Part shown: one piece after another, positions 33,142 to 42,615 of the stretch | How positions within the stretch are numbered: the first letter of the stretch is position 1 | Layout of the letters: the number at the start of each line of letters is the position of its first letter | Assembly (NCBI GenBank): GCA_947595585.1 | Contig: CANQET010000012.1 | Location: 1 to 60,879, forward strand | Direction: 5' to 3' | DNA: 60,879 nucleotides | DNA from: an uncultured Clostridia bacterium | Lineage (GTDB): Bacteria > Bacillota > Clostridia > Christensenellales > Borkfalkiaceae | Program-made: the position numbers and the translations under genes | Notes under the pieces: model-generated | The model's input: the letters and a program-made list of their open reading frames with translations, nothing else | Database searches by the model: none | Told to the model about the DNA's origin: nothing

Positions 33142-33842
33142 TTCTTCGCCTTCTTCTTTCCGCCCCGCTCTACGGCCGTCTTCTCGGCACTCTTGAGGCG
33201 GTCGCTCCGCTCACGCAAGGCGCCGATGATGTAGGCGATCCCGCTCACGACGATGGGCAGGATGCAGATGATGAGCGCATAATAGGGACTTGCGACAAAG
33301 GCAAAGTCTTCTGTTTTTCCGAACCAAGAGATGGGAATGATCGCCCAACCCGCGAGCATGACGAACAGCACATAGACGATATCGCTCGCCGAGGCCGCCC
33401 ATTTTCCCGTGAGGGCGCCCGCTACGATCGAGAATACGATCGCGGGGAGGGCCGTGTAAAATCCGATCAAAAAGCCCTTCCAAGGGCGGTACTCGCGTTC
33501 GACGCGGTGGCTCGTGGAAGCGTTGAGCCCCTCTTCCTCGCTCTTACGGTTGAGCTCTCCCGCGACGAAGTTGCCGTAGTGCATCTTTCCGAAGGCATAG
33601 AGCAGGTTGGCGTTGTAGCATGCGCCGCCGATGATGCAGGCAATGCCGAGCGTGATCGCCGCGGCGTCGCTTCCGATGAGCTGGCAGGCGAGGCACAGAA
33701 GGCTCATGAAGAGGTACATCATGTAGGGAATAAACGCACGGCGGAAGCATTCCCACTGCGTACGGTAGAAGAGCTGAAAGCGCGTGGGATGCGCGTAATC
33801 CACCTCTTTTTTGGGTCTTTTCCGGGGAGCTTCGTTTAACAT
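33138..33842 (-). CDS. Hypothetical multi-helix membrane protein
   Basis: The predicted protein has 234 residues and is not recognised. A basic N-terminus (KRPKKEVDYAHPTRFQLFYRTQWECF) is followed by about five or six hydrophobic helices (around 37-56, 60-80, 123-145, 151-173, 185-207) and a Lys-rich tail (GGKKKAKK). It heads the rsmD-coaD-DAHP synthase-pheA unit and has a strong promoter. Function unknown. Confidence 0.75.
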   Translation of the reverse strand: MLNEAPRKRPKKEVDYAHPTRFQLFYRTQWECFRRAFIPYMMYLFMSLLCLACQLIGSDAAAITLGIACIIGGACYNANLLYAFGKMHYGNFVAGELNRKSEEEGLNASTSHRVEREYRPWKGFLIGFYTALPAIVFSIVAGALTGKWAASASDIVYVLFVMLAGWAIIPISWFGKTEDFAFVASPYYALIICILPIVVSGIAYIIGALRERSDRLKSAEKTAVERGGKKKAKK

Positions 33843-33862
33843 ACTTCCTCCATGGTCTATCT

Positions 33863-33891
33863 ATTATACCATGAAGACGTGGGGATGTCAA
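33863..33891 (-). promoter_or_regulatory. Promoter of the rsmD-coaD-pheA unit
   Basis: A perfect TTGACA (33886-33891) and perfect TATAAT (33863-33868) lie 17 bp apart on the minus strand, 20 bp before the ATG. Confidence 0.85.
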
Positions 33892-33961
33892 CCCGAATTC
33901 CCGTCCGCAGGAAGAAAGGCGTGGATTTTCACCGAACACGTGCAGGATGAAATTTCCAAAC

Positions 33962-33986
33962 AAAAACGGAGCGCCGTAGCGCTCCG
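33962..33986 (-). terminator. Terminator of the dnaG-sigA-alr operon
   Basis: CGGAGCGC and GCGCTCCG pair around a CGTA loop, followed on the minus strand by TTTTTG. It lies just past the alr stop. Confidence 0.85.
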
Positions 33987-33990
33987 AACA

Positions 33991-34965
33991 TCAAACATAG
34001 GTCTTCTCGGCACACTTTCCGAGGCGCACCAAGACTTCGTAGGGCGTGGTCCCGTGCGCAAGCGCATAGGATGCGACGTCGCCGAGGACGAGCACTTCCC
34101 GCCCGACTTGGGCTACCCCCGCCGCGATGCAGGCATCCATGCAGAGGTTGCCCTCCGCAAACGGCGCCCCGCTGCGAAAAAATCCGTCGCCGTAGCCAAG
34201 CCGCAGGGTGTGCATTTTGGTCAGCTGCCGCCGCGCCCGCCCGTAGCCTGCGCCGCTGCCGAGGCGGGTCCTTTGGTCGGAGACGACGGCATAGAACTTC
34301 ATCGCGGGGGTGACTTTGCAGCTTGCGTCCGCGGGAAGATAGCCGTAGAGCGCAAGCCCCGCACGGACGAGCTCCCCCTCCTTGACGAACAACCCTCCCG
34401 AGGCCCCGAGATGGGATCTCAGCCCAGGAAATACGCCGCGGGCGAGGCGGACGGCGCTACGGAAGCGGGAAGTCTGTTCGGCGAGCGCCGTGGGGCTCTG
34501 CGGGGCGTAGAGATGAGAAAAGATGCCCGTGACGAAGGCCTTCTTCACAAGCATCTCACAGAGCTGCACCGTACGCTCGGGGCGGACGCCGTAGCGATTC
34601 ATCCCCGTGTTGACGGCGATATGTACTTCCGTTCCGCTTCTTATCAGCCGTGCCGCACGCAGCGACCCTGCCGCGGCGGTCAGATGATAGGCGAAGATGC
34701 CCTCTGCGTCTTCTTCGTCGAGCGGGGGCGTGAGGACGAGGATGGGCGCCGTGATCCCCGCAATGCGCAGCGCGGCGCCTTCTCGGACCGTCGCCACGGC
34801 AAATCCCTCTGCGATTCCGCTGAGGGCGTGGGCGACTTGCTCGGCCCCGTGGCCGTAGGCATCATCCTTGACGACGGCGATGAGCGGCCGCCCCGCAAAG
34901 CGGCGAACGTTTCTTGCATTTTCGGCGATCTTCTTGAGGTCGACGACGGCATGAACGGCTTGCAT
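33991..34965 (-). CDS. alr: Alanine racemase
   Basis: The predicted protein has 324 residues, at the short end for the family (usually about 360-390). The PLP Lys33 is in LIAVVKDDAYGHGA. The catalytic Tyr of the beta domain is in LRLGYGDGFF, and LCMDACIA replaces the usual MCMD motif. It makes D-alanine for peptidoglycan. Start and both domains are present, so it is compact rather than truncated. It lies 34 bp behind the zinc-ribbon gene. Confidence 0.92.
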   Translation of the reverse strand: MQAVHAVVDLKKIAENARNVRRFAGRPLIAVVKDDAYGHGAEQVAHALSGIAEGFAVATVREGAALRIAGITAPILVLTPPLDEEDAEGIFAYHLTAAAGSLRAARLIRSGTEVHIAVNTGMNRYGVRPERTVQLCEMLVKKAFVTGIFSHLYAPQSPTALAEQTSRFRSAVRLARGVFPGLRSHLGASGGLFVKEGELVRAGLALYGYLPADASCKVTPAMKFYAVVSDQRTRLGSGAGYGRARRQLTKMHTLRLGYGDGFFRSGAPFAEGNLCMDACIAAGVAQVGREVLVLGDVASYALAHGTTPYEVLVRLGKCAEKTYV

Positions 34966-34998
34966 ACTTTCATCGTATGCGAAGAGCCGCCCGTTTGC

Positions 34999-35700
34999 TT
35001 ACGGCTTATAGACGAAGCGGCGGCAATTTTCGCATTCGACGATCCCGCCGCCCGCGAGCGATCCCTGCTGGGCAAGGGGGAAATCCCTTCCGCAGATGCA
35101 GAAATCTCCGTTGAGCGGTACGACGATCGGGAAGATGCGCTCCTTGCGCTTCTGCTGATAGCGCTCGAGGATGCGCGGATCGATCTTCTTCGCGATCTCC
35201 GCAAGGCGGGCGTTGATCTCTTTGACTTCCTCGGCATGCGAATCGCGGAGGTTCTCGAATTTTTCCTTGTATTCGCGGTACTGCTTCTGCATCGCGATGG
35301 TCTGCTTCTTGAACTTCTGATATTCCTCCGTTGCGGCGTTGACTTCGGAGATGAGGCGGGCAAGCTCGCTCTTTACGGCACGGAGCTTCTCGAGGAGGGC
35401 CTGTGCGTTTTTCTTATAGAAGGCGATGTCGCCGCCGCCCTCTTCGAGCATCTCATCGAGATCGGCATACTCGTCGATCGCCTTGGCCGTCTCGTCGACA
35501 CGGCGGGTGAGGTCGTCGCGCAAGGCACGCAGTTCCTCCGCATGCTTCTCCTGCGTCTCGAGCTTCTCGCGCGCGGCTTCGATGAACTTACGCGCTTGCA
35601 TGTATTTTTTGCGCTCTTCGCTCGTAGCGATCTCCTGCTCGATCTTGCGCAGTTCGCCGTCTACTTTCTGGTACTCCAACAATTCGTTTGAAACAGGCAT
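34999..35700 (-). CDS. Coiled-coil C4 zinc-ribbon protein
   Basis: The predicted protein has 233 residues. Residues 1-185 are almost entirely charged coiled coil. The end holds a zinc ribbon (FCICGRDF and ECENCRRFVYKP). This is the CT398/YbgI-neighbour type of zinc-ribbon protein, often encoded next to nif3 as here. Function not established; nucleic-acid binding is a reasonable guess. Confidence 0.85.
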   Translation of the reverse strand: MPVSNELLEYQKVDGELRKIEQEIATSEERKKYMQARKFIEAAREKLETQEKHAEELRALRDDLTRRVDETAKAIDEYADLDEMLEEGGGDIAFYKKNAQALLEKLRAVKSELARLISEVNAATEEYQKFKKQTIAMQKQYREYKEKFENLRDSHAEEVKEINARLAEIAKKIDPRILERYQQKRKERIFPIVVPLNGDFCICGRDFPLAQQGSLAGGGIVECENCRRFVYKP

Positions 35701-35723
35701 TTCTATACTCCTTAAGTTTTCTT

Positions 35724-36494
35724 TCAGATGAGCCGCAGATCGGAAAATGTATCTGCGGGGATGCGAAGTTGCGCCATAGCGCGCTCCGCAAAGCGAAGGA
35801 AGCCGTAGTTCTCTGCGGCATAATGGGTGAGAAGAAGAACATTCATCCCCCGCTCCACCGCCTCGGCGACGAGGTGATGTTTCTGATCGGAGGAGACGAT
35901 CGTATCCGCGCCTTCCACTGCGGCAAAGCGGATCGCATCGGGCCCGAAGCCGGCGCCGCAAAAACTCGCGACCCGCCGCACGGGGCGATCTCCGTAGACG
36001 ACGATCCTCTCCGTGCAAAACGTCTTTTTCACATGCTCCGCGAAGGCTTCGAGCGAGGCGGCAGGGACGTCGTAGACCCTGCCGTAGCCGCCGCCCGTCA
36101 GCTGTTCCATGACGGCAGCATCCCTTCCGCCGAGGCCCTGCATCAGGCTTTCATCGATCCCGCCCTCCGCCGCATCGAGGTTGAGGTGGGCGGAGATGAC
36201 CGAGATCCCCTCCCGCATACAGCGCTGCAGGGCGGGCGTATCTTCGGGGGTGATCCGCTTAGGAGCATCCCAGATCGCGGGATGGTGGGTGACGATGCAA
36301 TTCGCCCCTGCCCGCTTCGCCTCCTCAATCGCGGCGAGCGAAAGGTCGAGCGAAAAGAGCACGCCCGAGATCTCCTGCCCGAGGTCGATGAGGATGCCGC
36401 TGTTGTCGCGTGCGCCGAAGCGCGTCATGTACTCGGCGGACAGGGCAAAGGGCGCAAGCCCGTCGACGATCTCATAAATTTCTCTTAATTTCAT
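35724..36494 (-). CDS. Nif3-like dinuclear metal centre protein
   Basis: The predicted protein has 256 residues, the short form without the inserted P-II-like domain of Bacillus YqfO. It has the family motifs DNSGILIDLGQEISGVLFSLD, ANCIVTHHPAIW, SAHLNLDAAEGGI and the C-terminal LLTHYAAENYGF. Often annotated GTP cyclohydrolase I type 2, but the true role is unclear. It overlaps the end of trmK by 23 bp. Confidence 0.92.
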   Translation of the reverse strand: MKLREIYEIVDGLAPFALSAEYMTRFGARDNSGILIDLGQEISGVLFSLDLSLAAIEEAKRAGANCIVTHHPAIWDAPKRITPEDTPALQRCMREGISVISAHLNLDAAEGGIDESLMQGLGGRDAAVMEQLTGGGYGRVYDVPAASLEAFAEHVKKTFCTERIVVYGDRPVRRVASFCGAGFGPDAIRFAAVEGADTIVSSDQKHHLVAEAVERGMNVLLLTHYAAENYGFLRFAERAMAQLRIPADTFSDLRLI

Positions 36495-37143
36495 CGATGA
36501 TCTCTCCGATCTCTTCGTATTCTTCGAGAAGGCGGCGCCTGCTCTGCGGCTGCATCTTCCGTTGCATACGGAATGCAAGTTTTTCGCGCTCCTCTTGCAT
36601 TTTTTGAAGAAAGGCTTCGGATGCGCCGCGCAGGTTGTCCCGCCCGTATTTGCGCTCCATGGGCGAATATTCGTCTTCGCCGCAAGAAGTTCCCTTGAGG
36701 ATGTCGTAATACTTTTTCTTCTCTGCGCCCTCCGAAAAGGTGAGGTCGCATTCGATCTTCGCCCCCTGCGATAAGAGGTATTCCCGCACTTTGGGGGTGT
36801 TCTTCATGGGCTGCAGCACGAATTTTTCGGGGAGAGGCCCAAGGGAAAGGATCTTCACGATCTCCTCTCCCCCCATCCCCGCGATGAGGACGAGGTCGCA
36901 CGGCTCGGGGATGCCGCTGAGCCCGTCGGCCACGACGGGAATACATTTCCCCGCTGCGATATAGGGCGCAAGCAGCGTCTTTGCCTTTTGGAGGCTCTTG
37001 GGGCTGATATCCGATATGTATGCGCGTTCGCACCGTCCCGAGGCGAGCATGTATTCGGTCATGTAGCCGTGATCGCAGCCGATATCCGCGAATACGCGGG
37101 CCGCGGGAAGCAGGGCGCAGATCTTACGGATGCGCTCTGTCAT
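36472..37143 (-). CDS. trmK: tRNA (adenine22-N1)-methyltransferase
   Basis: The predicted protein has 223 residues. It starts ERIRKICALLPAARVFADIGCDHGYM, the SAM site, and has LVLIAGMGGEEIVKIL, the catalytic NPPY-like region of this family. It methylates A22 of tRNAs. The dnaG-sigA-trmK-nif3 order matches other Firmicutes. Its ATG at 37143 overlaps the sigA stop by one base. Confidence 0.94.
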   Translation of the reverse strand: MTERIRKICALLPAARVFADIGCDHGYMTEYMLASGRCERAYISDISPKSLQKAKTLLAPYIAAGKCIPVVADGLSGIPEPCDLVLIAGMGGEEIVKILSLGPLPEKFVLQPMKNTPKVREYLLSQGAKIECDLTFSEGAEKKKYYDILKGTSCGEDEYSPMERKYGRDNLRGASEAFLQKMQEEREKLAFRMQRKMQPQSRRRLLEEYEEIGEIIDEIKRNL

Positions 37144-38198
37144 CAGTTCAAAAAGTCGCGCAGTTTCTTGCTCCGCGAGGGATGGCGCAGTTTGCGCAGC
37201 GCCTTGGCTTCGATCTGGCGGATGCGCTCACGGGTGACGTTGAACTCCTTGCCCACTTCTTCGAGCGTACGGGGCTTGCCGTCGTCGATGCCGTAGCGGA
37301 GGCGGAGGACCTTCTCCTCGCGGGGGGTCAGCGTATCGAGCACGCTCAAGAGCTGTTCTTTGAGCATGATGAAGGTGACCGAATCCCCGGGGGTCTGCGT
37401 CTTATCGTCTTCGATGAAATCGCCGAGGTGGCTGTCTTCCTCCTCGCCGATCGGCGTCTCGAGCGAGACGGGATCCTGTGCGATCTTCTGGATCTCGATG
37501 ACTTTCTGCACCTCGATGCCCATCGCCGCGGCGATCTCTTCGGGCGTCGGGTCTCTGCCGTTCTCCTGAAGGAGCATGCGGGAGATGCGGGTGAGCTTGT
37601 TGATCGTCTCCACCATGTGGACGGGGATGCGGATGGTCCGCGCTTGGTCTGCGATGGCACGGGTGATGGATTGGCGGATCCACCATGTCGCGTACGTCGA
37701 GAACTTGAAGCCCTTCTGATAATCGAATTTCTCCACCGCCTTCATAAGCCCGAGGTTGCCCTCCTGGATGAGATCCAAAAAGAGCATGCCCCTTCCGACG
37801 TAGCGCTTTGCAATGGAGACGACGAGGCGAAGGTTTGCCTCGGAAAGACGGCGCTTTGCCGCTTCATCCCCCTCTTGCATCCTGCGGGCGAGCTCGATCT
37901 CCTCATCGCCCGAGAGAAGCGGAACTCTGCCGATCTCCTTGAGGTACATCTTTACGGGGTCGTCGAGCCCGATGTCCGAGAGCGCCTGTTCGAAGAGTTC
38001 GCGGTCGCGCTCGTCTTCATCGAAGATGACGATGCCCATCTCGGGAAGCGCCTTGTAGACCTGTTCGATCTGCTGCGGGGTGAGCTCATACTTCTCGAGC
38101 GCGTCGCAGAGCGCATTGGTCGAGATGCTCCCCTTCATCTTGTACGTCGTGGCAAGGTTTTCGATCAAATCATTGAGTTGCTGGTCGTTGACGTTCAT
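37143..38198 (-). CDS. sigA: Primary sigma factor SigA (RpoD)
   Basis: The predicted protein has 351 residues. Region 1.2 ([17 protein letters not shown]), region 2 ([40 protein letters not shown], with the -10 recognition helix), region 3 and region 4 ([34 protein letters not shown]) are complete. I start at the ATG at 38198; an ATG four codons earlier overlaps the GGAGG site. It lies 13 bp after dnaG, the conserved macromolecular-synthesis order. Confidence 0.97.
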   Translation of the reverse strand: MNVNDQQLNDLIENLATTYKMKGSISTNALCDALEKYELTPQQIEQVYKALPEMGIVIFDEDERDRELFEQALSDIGLDDPVKMYLKEIGRVPLLSGDEEIELARRMQEGDEAAKRRLSEANLRLVVSIAKRYVGRGMLFLDLIQEGNLGLMKAVEKFDYQKGFKFSTYATWWIRQSITRAIADQARTIRIPVHMVETINKLTRISRMLLQENGRDPTPEEIAAAMGIEVQKVIEIQKIAQDPVSLETPIGEEEDSHLGDFIEDDKTQTPGDSVTFIMLKEQLLSVLDTLTPREEKVLRLRYGIDDGKPRTLEEVGKEFNVTRERIRQIEAKALRKLRHPSRSKKLRDFLN

Positions 38199-38211
38199 AT
38201 TTCCTCCCATC

Positions 38212-39990
38212 TTATTTTTTCAGCTTGTTTTTCAGTTCCGTTAGTTCGCGGATGCGCTCCAAGATCTCCCGCTTTTCTTCGGGCGTCTCGGCCTTTTCGA
38301 AGCGTTCGCGCTCTGCGGCGATGCCGCGGGTGTAGGCACGGCGGTCGAGAAGGGCGAGGCAATCCTTGAAATATTGCGCGGCGCGGTCGCCGTCGAGATT
38401 GTCTCCGTAGTCGAGGTTGAGCACCTCCGAGAGTTCGCCGTCGGGATCGAGGAGGTCGAAGAGCCCGCTCGGGCGCACGTTGCCCGCGGCCCTCCCCTCT
38501 GCGATGTAGGCGGCGATAACTTTGTGATCTTTATCTTCGAAGACGCGGTCTTTGAGGTTGACGCGCAGCGTATACGGCTTGGAAAGCAGGCATGCGGCAA
38601 GCACGAAGCGCGCGGCCTTCTTCTCGCCGTCGGCCGTATCTTCCCGGACGGCCTGCGCCGCGGGCGGCTCCCGCCGCGGCTTCTCGTCCCGCTCGAGGTC
38701 CCGCTGCAGGGCCGAGCGGCTGATCCCCGAAAGCTCGGAGATCTTGCCGAGCAACTCTTCCCGCTCTGCGGCGCTCTCGGCTTCCCGCGCGATCCCGATG
38801 GCTTCGGCGACGAAATCCCGCCGCTCGTAGGGATCGGAAAGATCGTGCTTGCGCCTTGCCGCGAGGATGCGGAAATCGATGAGGGGCATGGCGGCATCGA
38901 TACATTTTTGATAGCCTTCGGCGCCCTGAGATCGCACGACGTCGTCGGGATCCAGCCCCTCAGGCATGGGAATCACGCGGACTTTGAGCCCCTCGTTTTT
39001 GAGGATATCCAAGCCGCGCAGGTTGGCCTTCTGCCCCGCGAAATCGCCGTCGTAGCCGATGAGGACCTGTTCGCAATACCGTTTTGCGAGCCGCGCCTGC
39101 TCCTTGGTGAGCGAAGTGCCCATGCTCGCGACGACGTTGCGGAATCCCGCCTGATAGACGGAGATGACGTCCATATACCCCTCGAGGATGATGAGCTCGG
39201 GCATCGGGCCCGCACGCTTCTCCTTCTTCACGAGGTTGATGTTGTAGAGCGCCTTGCTCTTGTTGAAGAGCGGGGTCTCGCGGGTATTCTTATATTTTGC
39301 GTGATCGGTGGGGCGCATGAGGCGGCCGCCGAAGGCGATCACTTCGTCGAGCTGATCGATGATGGGGATGATGAAACGGCCGCCGAGGGAATCGATGAGC
39401 TTGCCCTCTTCGGTCCGCGCACAGGCGCCGCTCTCGATGCACTCCTCGGGCGTGTAGCCGTTGGCGAGCAAAAAGGACGGAAGGCCATTATAATCGAGGG
39501 AGGCCCCCAGCCCGAACTTCTTCATGACGGAGGGCGTCAGGCCGCGGGAAGCCGCGTAATCGAGGTGCTCCTGCGCCTTGCCCGAGTAGAGATTGCCGAG
39601 GTAGAAATGCGCGGTCGCCCGCATGAGTGCGGAGAGCCTGTCCCGTTTCTTTTTCTTGAGGGCGGCCTCCTCGGCGGAGCGGTCGTCGTAGGCGGGAACT
39701 TCTAGCCCCGCACGCGCGGCGAGGAGCTGCACGGCCTGCATGAAGTCGACGTTCTCGTATTCCTTGATAAAAGTGATGACGTCCCCCGACTTCCCGCAGC
39801 CGAAGCAGTGATAATACTTGTCCGCGGCGTTGATGGCGAAGGAGGGCGTCTTCTCGTGATGGAAGGGACAGCAGGCCCAATATTGATAGCCGCGGCGCTC
39901 GAGGGGCACATAGGAGCCGATGAGTTCGACAAGGTCGATGCGTTCTTTGAGTTCATGGATAAAATCGCCGAATTCGCCGCTTGCAGCCAT
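38212..39990 (-). CDS. dnaG: DNA primase
   Basis: The predicted protein has 592 residues. The N-terminal CHC2 zinc finger ([12 protein letters not shown] ... [12 protein letters not shown]) is followed by the catalytic core ([37 protein letters not shown]) and the TOPRIM Asp/Glu motifs ([18 protein letters not shown]). The C-terminal helicase-binding part is less conserved. It makes primers for replication. GGAGGGAAG precedes the start. The operon dnaG-sigA-trmK-nif3-zinc ribbon-alr starts here. Confidence 0.96.
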   Translation of the reverse strand: MAASGEFGDFIHELKERIDLVELIGSYVPLERRGYQYWACCPFHHEKTPSFAINAADKYYHCFGCGKSGDVITFIKEYENVDFMQAVQLLAARAGLEVPAYDDRSAEEAALKKKKRDRLSALMRATAHFYLGNLYSGKAQEHLDYAASRGLTPSVMKKFGLGASLDYNGLPSFLLANGYTPEECIESGACARTEEGKLIDSLGGRFIIPIIDQLDEVIAFGGRLMRPTDHAKYKNTRETPLFNKSKALYNINLVKKEKRAGPMPELIILEGYMDVISVYQAGFRNVVASMGTSLTKEQARLAKRYCEQVLIGYDGDFAGQKANLRGLDILKNEGLKVRVIPMPEGLDPDDVVRSQGAEGYQKCIDAAMPLIDFRILAARRKHDLSDPYERRDFVAEAIGIAREAESAAEREELLGKISELSGISRSALQRDLERDEKPRREPPAAQAVREDTADGEKKAARFVLAACLLSKPYTLRVNLKDRVFEDKDHKVIAAYIAEGRAAGNVRPSGLFDLLDPDGELSEVLNLDYGDNLDGDRAAQYFKDCLALLDRRAYTRGIAAERERFEKAETPEEKREILERIRELTELKNKLKK

Positions 39991-40025
39991 TTTTTCTTCC
40001 CTCCTTTGTTACTTTCCACCCCTAT

Positions 40026-40053
40026 ATTCGCCGAAAAACAAAAAAATTCCTCT
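40026..40053 (-). promoter_or_regulatory. Sigma-H-type promoter before dnaG-sigA
   Basis: The minus strand reads AGAGGAATT (40045-40053), 12 bp, then GGCGAATAT starting at 40032. This matches the Bacillus SigH consensus RNAGGAWWW - N11/12 - RNNGAATWW at every fixed position. The start point would fall about 30 bp before the dnaG ATG. In Bacillus subtilis the sigA operon has a SigH promoter used at the onset of sporulation. No convincing SigA promoter was picked out in the same gap. Confidence 0.7.
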
Positions 40054-40111
40054 TTTTTGAAGAAAAATTTTCCATATTTTTCTGAAGTGCGTATCGTTTT
40101 TGCGAAAATAC

Positions 40112-40132
40112 AAAAATCGCCCATACGGGCGA
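40112..40132 (-). terminator. Terminator of the aro operon
   Basis: TCGCCC and GGGCGA pair around a 4-nt loop and are followed on the minus strand by TTTTTG. It ends the patatin-to-SDR transcript before dnaG. Confidence 0.8.
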
Positions 40133-40164
40133 AATTGCATACTTGGGGGCGGAAAATTACGAAT

Positions 40165-40860
40165 TCAGATGTGGAATCCGCCGTTTACGGGCAAGATCTG
40201 CCCCGTGATATAGCGGCTTTCGATCAGGAAGACGATCGCCTCCGCGACCTCTTCGGGCCGTGCATACCGCCCGAGCGGGATCTCTTCTTCAAGCGCCGCG
40301 CGCTCCCCCGCCGAAAGATGGGCATTCATTTCCGTTTCGACGACGCCCGGGCTCACGCAGTTTGCCGTGATCATGGCGGGCGCAAGTTCCTTTGCAAGTG
40401 CCTTGATGAAGGACTGCACCGCCCCTTTCGTCGCCGAATAGATGCTCTCGCAGCTTCCCCCCGTCTCTCCCCAGACCGAGGAGACGGCGACGATCGCACC
40501 CCCCTTTTCGAGCATCTTCGGGATGCCGTATTTGGCGCCGAGGAAGACGCCGCCGAAGTTTGTATCCATCACGCTTCGGTACGTCTCAAAGGAGATATCC
40601 TGCACCTGCCCGAAGAGCGGGACGCCCGCATTCAGCACGAGGGCGTCGAGAGAGGGAAATCTTGCAAAGACCGCCTGCATCTCCCCCGCATTTGCGACGT
40701 CCGCGCGCAAAAATTCTGCCGCAGGATACCGCTTTTTTGCCGCTTCCGCAGCGGCCTCGTCGCGATGATAGAGCGCGGTGACCAAGTACCCCTCCTCGAT
40801 GAGGCGGCCGACCGTAGCGAGCCCGATCCCCTTCGTGCCCCCCGTAACGAGCGCCCTCAT
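40165..40860 (-). CDS. SDR-family oxidoreductase (FabG-like)
   Basis: The predicted protein has 231 residues. NAD(P) motif TGGTKGIGLATVGRL, the LVLNAGV segment, Ser in VAVSSVWGE, and the YSATKGAVQSF catalytic Tyr-Lys make a complete short-chain dehydrogenase. The end (RYITGQILPVNGGFHI) resembles FabG/3-oxoacyl reductases. The substrate is not known. It is the last gene of the shikimate operon, with its ATG overlapping the aroK stop, but a role in that pathway is unproven. Confidence 0.88.
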   Translation of the reverse strand: MRALVTGGTKGIGLATVGRLIEEGYLVTALYHRDEAAAEAAKKRYPAAEFLRADVANAGEMQAVFARFPSLDALVLNAGVPLFGQVQDISFETYRSVMDTNFGGVFLGAKYGIPKMLEKGGAIVAVSSVWGETGGSCESIYSATKGAVQSFIKALAKELAPAMITANCVSPGVVETEMNAHLSAGERAALEEEIPLGRYARPEEVAEAIVFLIESRYITGQILPVNGGFHI

Positions 40861-41366
40861 GCCATGCCCTCCATGCGGCCGACGATCTCCCGCGCGATCT
40901 CGTCGATCGACTTTCCGTCGGTATCCACGATCGTATCCGCGACGAATTCATAGACGGGGGTACGCGCATCGAGAAGCTCTTTGAGGCGCTCCGCCGTCTT
41001 GCCCATATCCTTGAGCAAGGGGCGGGTCTCATCGGCGCGGACGCGCTTCAGAAGTGTCTCGAAGCTCGCACGCATGAAGACGATCTTGCCGTTTTGCTTG
41101 AGCAGTTCGCTGTTTTCGGACTTCAAGACGAGCCCGCCGCCCGTCGAGATCACAAGGTCGTCGAGCGCGGAGAGCTCCTTGACGATCTCCGTCTCGAGGG
41201 CGCGGAAGTGCGCTTCGCCGTAGTATTCGAAGAGATCCGAGATCTTGCCGTAGCGATCGGAGATGACGATATCCGTATCGAACCATCTGCGCCGCGTGAG
41301 CTCTGCAATGCGGATGCCCACGCTCGTCTTTCCGACCCCCATCATGCCGCAAAGTACGATATTCAT
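40857..41366 (-). CDS. aroK: Shikimate kinase
   Basis: The predicted protein has 169 residues. Walker A GMMGVGKTSVG at the N-terminus, the shikimate-binding RRWFDTDIVISD, and STGGGLVL (GGG motif) identify it. It phosphorylates shikimate with ATP. The ATG at 41366 overlaps the aroQ stop (ATGA); a TTG two codons upstream has better ribosome-site spacing and is an alternative. Confidence 0.93.
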   Translation of the reverse strand: MNIVLCGMMGVGKTSVGIRIAELTRRRWFDTDIVISDRYGKISDLFEYYGEAHFRALETEIVKELSALDDLVISTGGGLVLKSENSELLKQNGKIVFMRASFETLLKRVRADETRPLLKDMGKTAERLKELLDARTPVYEFVADTIVDTDGKSIDEIAREIVGRMEGMA

Positions 41367-41785
41367 AGCCAAAAACTCTCCAGAGCGAGGAAGTAACTAT
41401 ATTTGCCGAAGCCGAGGATCTCTCCCTTGCAGACGGGGGTGAGGACGGAATTGCGGCGGAACTCTTCCCGCGCGTGTACGTTGCTCATATGTACCTCGAC
41501 GACGGGAACGGAGACGGAAGAGATCGCATCGCGGATGGCGTAGGAATAGTGCGTGTAGGCGCCTGCGTTGAGGACGATCCCATCGTACTTGCCCTCGGCC
41601 TCCTGAATGTACGCGCAGAGGTCGCCCTCCCAGTTGCTCTGAAAGAACTCCACGCTGTGCCCGTGCTGCTCCGCGAAGGCCGCAAGCTCCTTCTCGATCT
41701 CTTGGAGGGTCTCCCCGCCGTAGATCTCCTTCTCGCGTCTGCCCGTCATATTGAGGTTGACGCCGTTGAGTACCAAAAATTTCAT
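41363..41785 (-). CDS. aroQ: 3-dehydroquinate dehydratase, type II
   Basis: The predicted protein has 140 residues. LVLNGVNLNMTGRRE at the start, the NWEGDL stretch, NAGAYTHYSYAIRDA, and VEVHMSNVHAREEFR with the catalytic residues are typical of the dodecameric type II enzyme. It dehydrates 3-dehydroquinate. The ATG overlaps the aroE stop (ATGA). Confidence 0.95.
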   Translation of the reverse strand: MKFLVLNGVNLNMTGRREKEIYGGETLQEIEKELAAFAEQHGHSVEFFQSNWEGDLCAYIQEAEGKYDGIVLNAGAYTHYSYAIRDAISSVSVPVVEVHMSNVHAREEFRRNSVLTPVCKGEILGFGKYSYFLALESFWL

Positions 41786-42615
41786 GGATTCTCCTCCCTG
41801 TATTTCTCCCAAAGTACCTTCGCCGCGGCAGGATCGGGCTTGCGGCCCAAGATGATGCAATCGGCGCAGTAGGCCTGATAGAAGAGCATCGCCCCGCCCG
41901 AGAGCGTGGGCTTGCCGCATTCCCTTGCGATGCGCAAAAACTTGGATTCCTCGGGGACGTAGATGAGATCGACCGCCCCGCCGCACTGCGACAGAAGTTC
42001 TTCGCCTACGGGCATCACCCGCCCGCCTTCGTAGATCACCGTCGGCGTCTTGCCCACCGTATCGTGCATGCCGATGCCCGTACAATTTACAATGAAGTCG
42101 TATGGCACGCAAGGGACCTCGGTGAGCGGATCGAACCCGCCGAGCTCGCGATAGACCGACATGAGGCGCTCCTCGTTTCGTTCATACACGAAGACCTCGG
42201 CGCCCGATGCGGAGAGCATCTTGATACAGCTCCTGCCCGCACCGCCCGCTCCGAGCACGAGAACGCGCTTTCCCGCACATAGGTACCCCGCGTTTTCGAG
42301 CATCATCGAAAATCCGAAACCATCGGTATTACAGCCGATGCGCTCCCGCGCAAGGACGGTATTCACGGCTCCGAAGATGCGGGCGTCCCCCTTCAGCTCC
42401 TTGAGATAGGGAATGATCTCCCCCTTGAAGGGAATGGTGACGTTGAAGGCATCGAACCTGCGGAAGAGCTCCTCCGCGTGCACCGAAAATTCGGCAGGTG
42501 CCACCGAGACCTTCTCATAGCTGCACCGCTTCCCCATGCCGCGCAGGATGAAGGTGTGCATCTGCGGGCTGGAGGAGGCGGAGACGTCTTTTCCGACGAC
42601 GGCAAGCCTCAGCAT
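41782..42615 (-). CDS. aroE: Shikimate dehydrogenase
   Basis: The predicted protein has 277 residues. The substrate domain shows SASSSPQMHTFIL and FNVTIPFKGEIIPYL; GAVNTV and the NADP site VLVLGAGGAGRS follow. The C-terminal LSGGAMLFYQA closes the active site. It reduces 3-dehydroshikimate. The ATG lies inside the end of aroB (7-bp overlap). Confidence 0.95.
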   Translation of the reverse strand: MLRLAVVGKDVSASSSPQMHTFILRGMGKRCSYEKVSVAPAEFSVHAEELFRRFDAFNVTIPFKGEIIPYLKELKGDARIFGAVNTVLARERIGCNTDGFGFSMMLENAGYLCAGKRVLVLGAGGAGRSCIKMLSASGAEVFVYERNEERLMSVYRELGGFDPLTEVPCVPYDFIVNCTGIGMHDTVGKTPTVIYEGGRVMPVGEELLSQCGGAVDLIYVPEESKFLRIARECGKPTLSGGAMLFYQAYCADCIILGRKPDPAAAKVLWEKYREENP

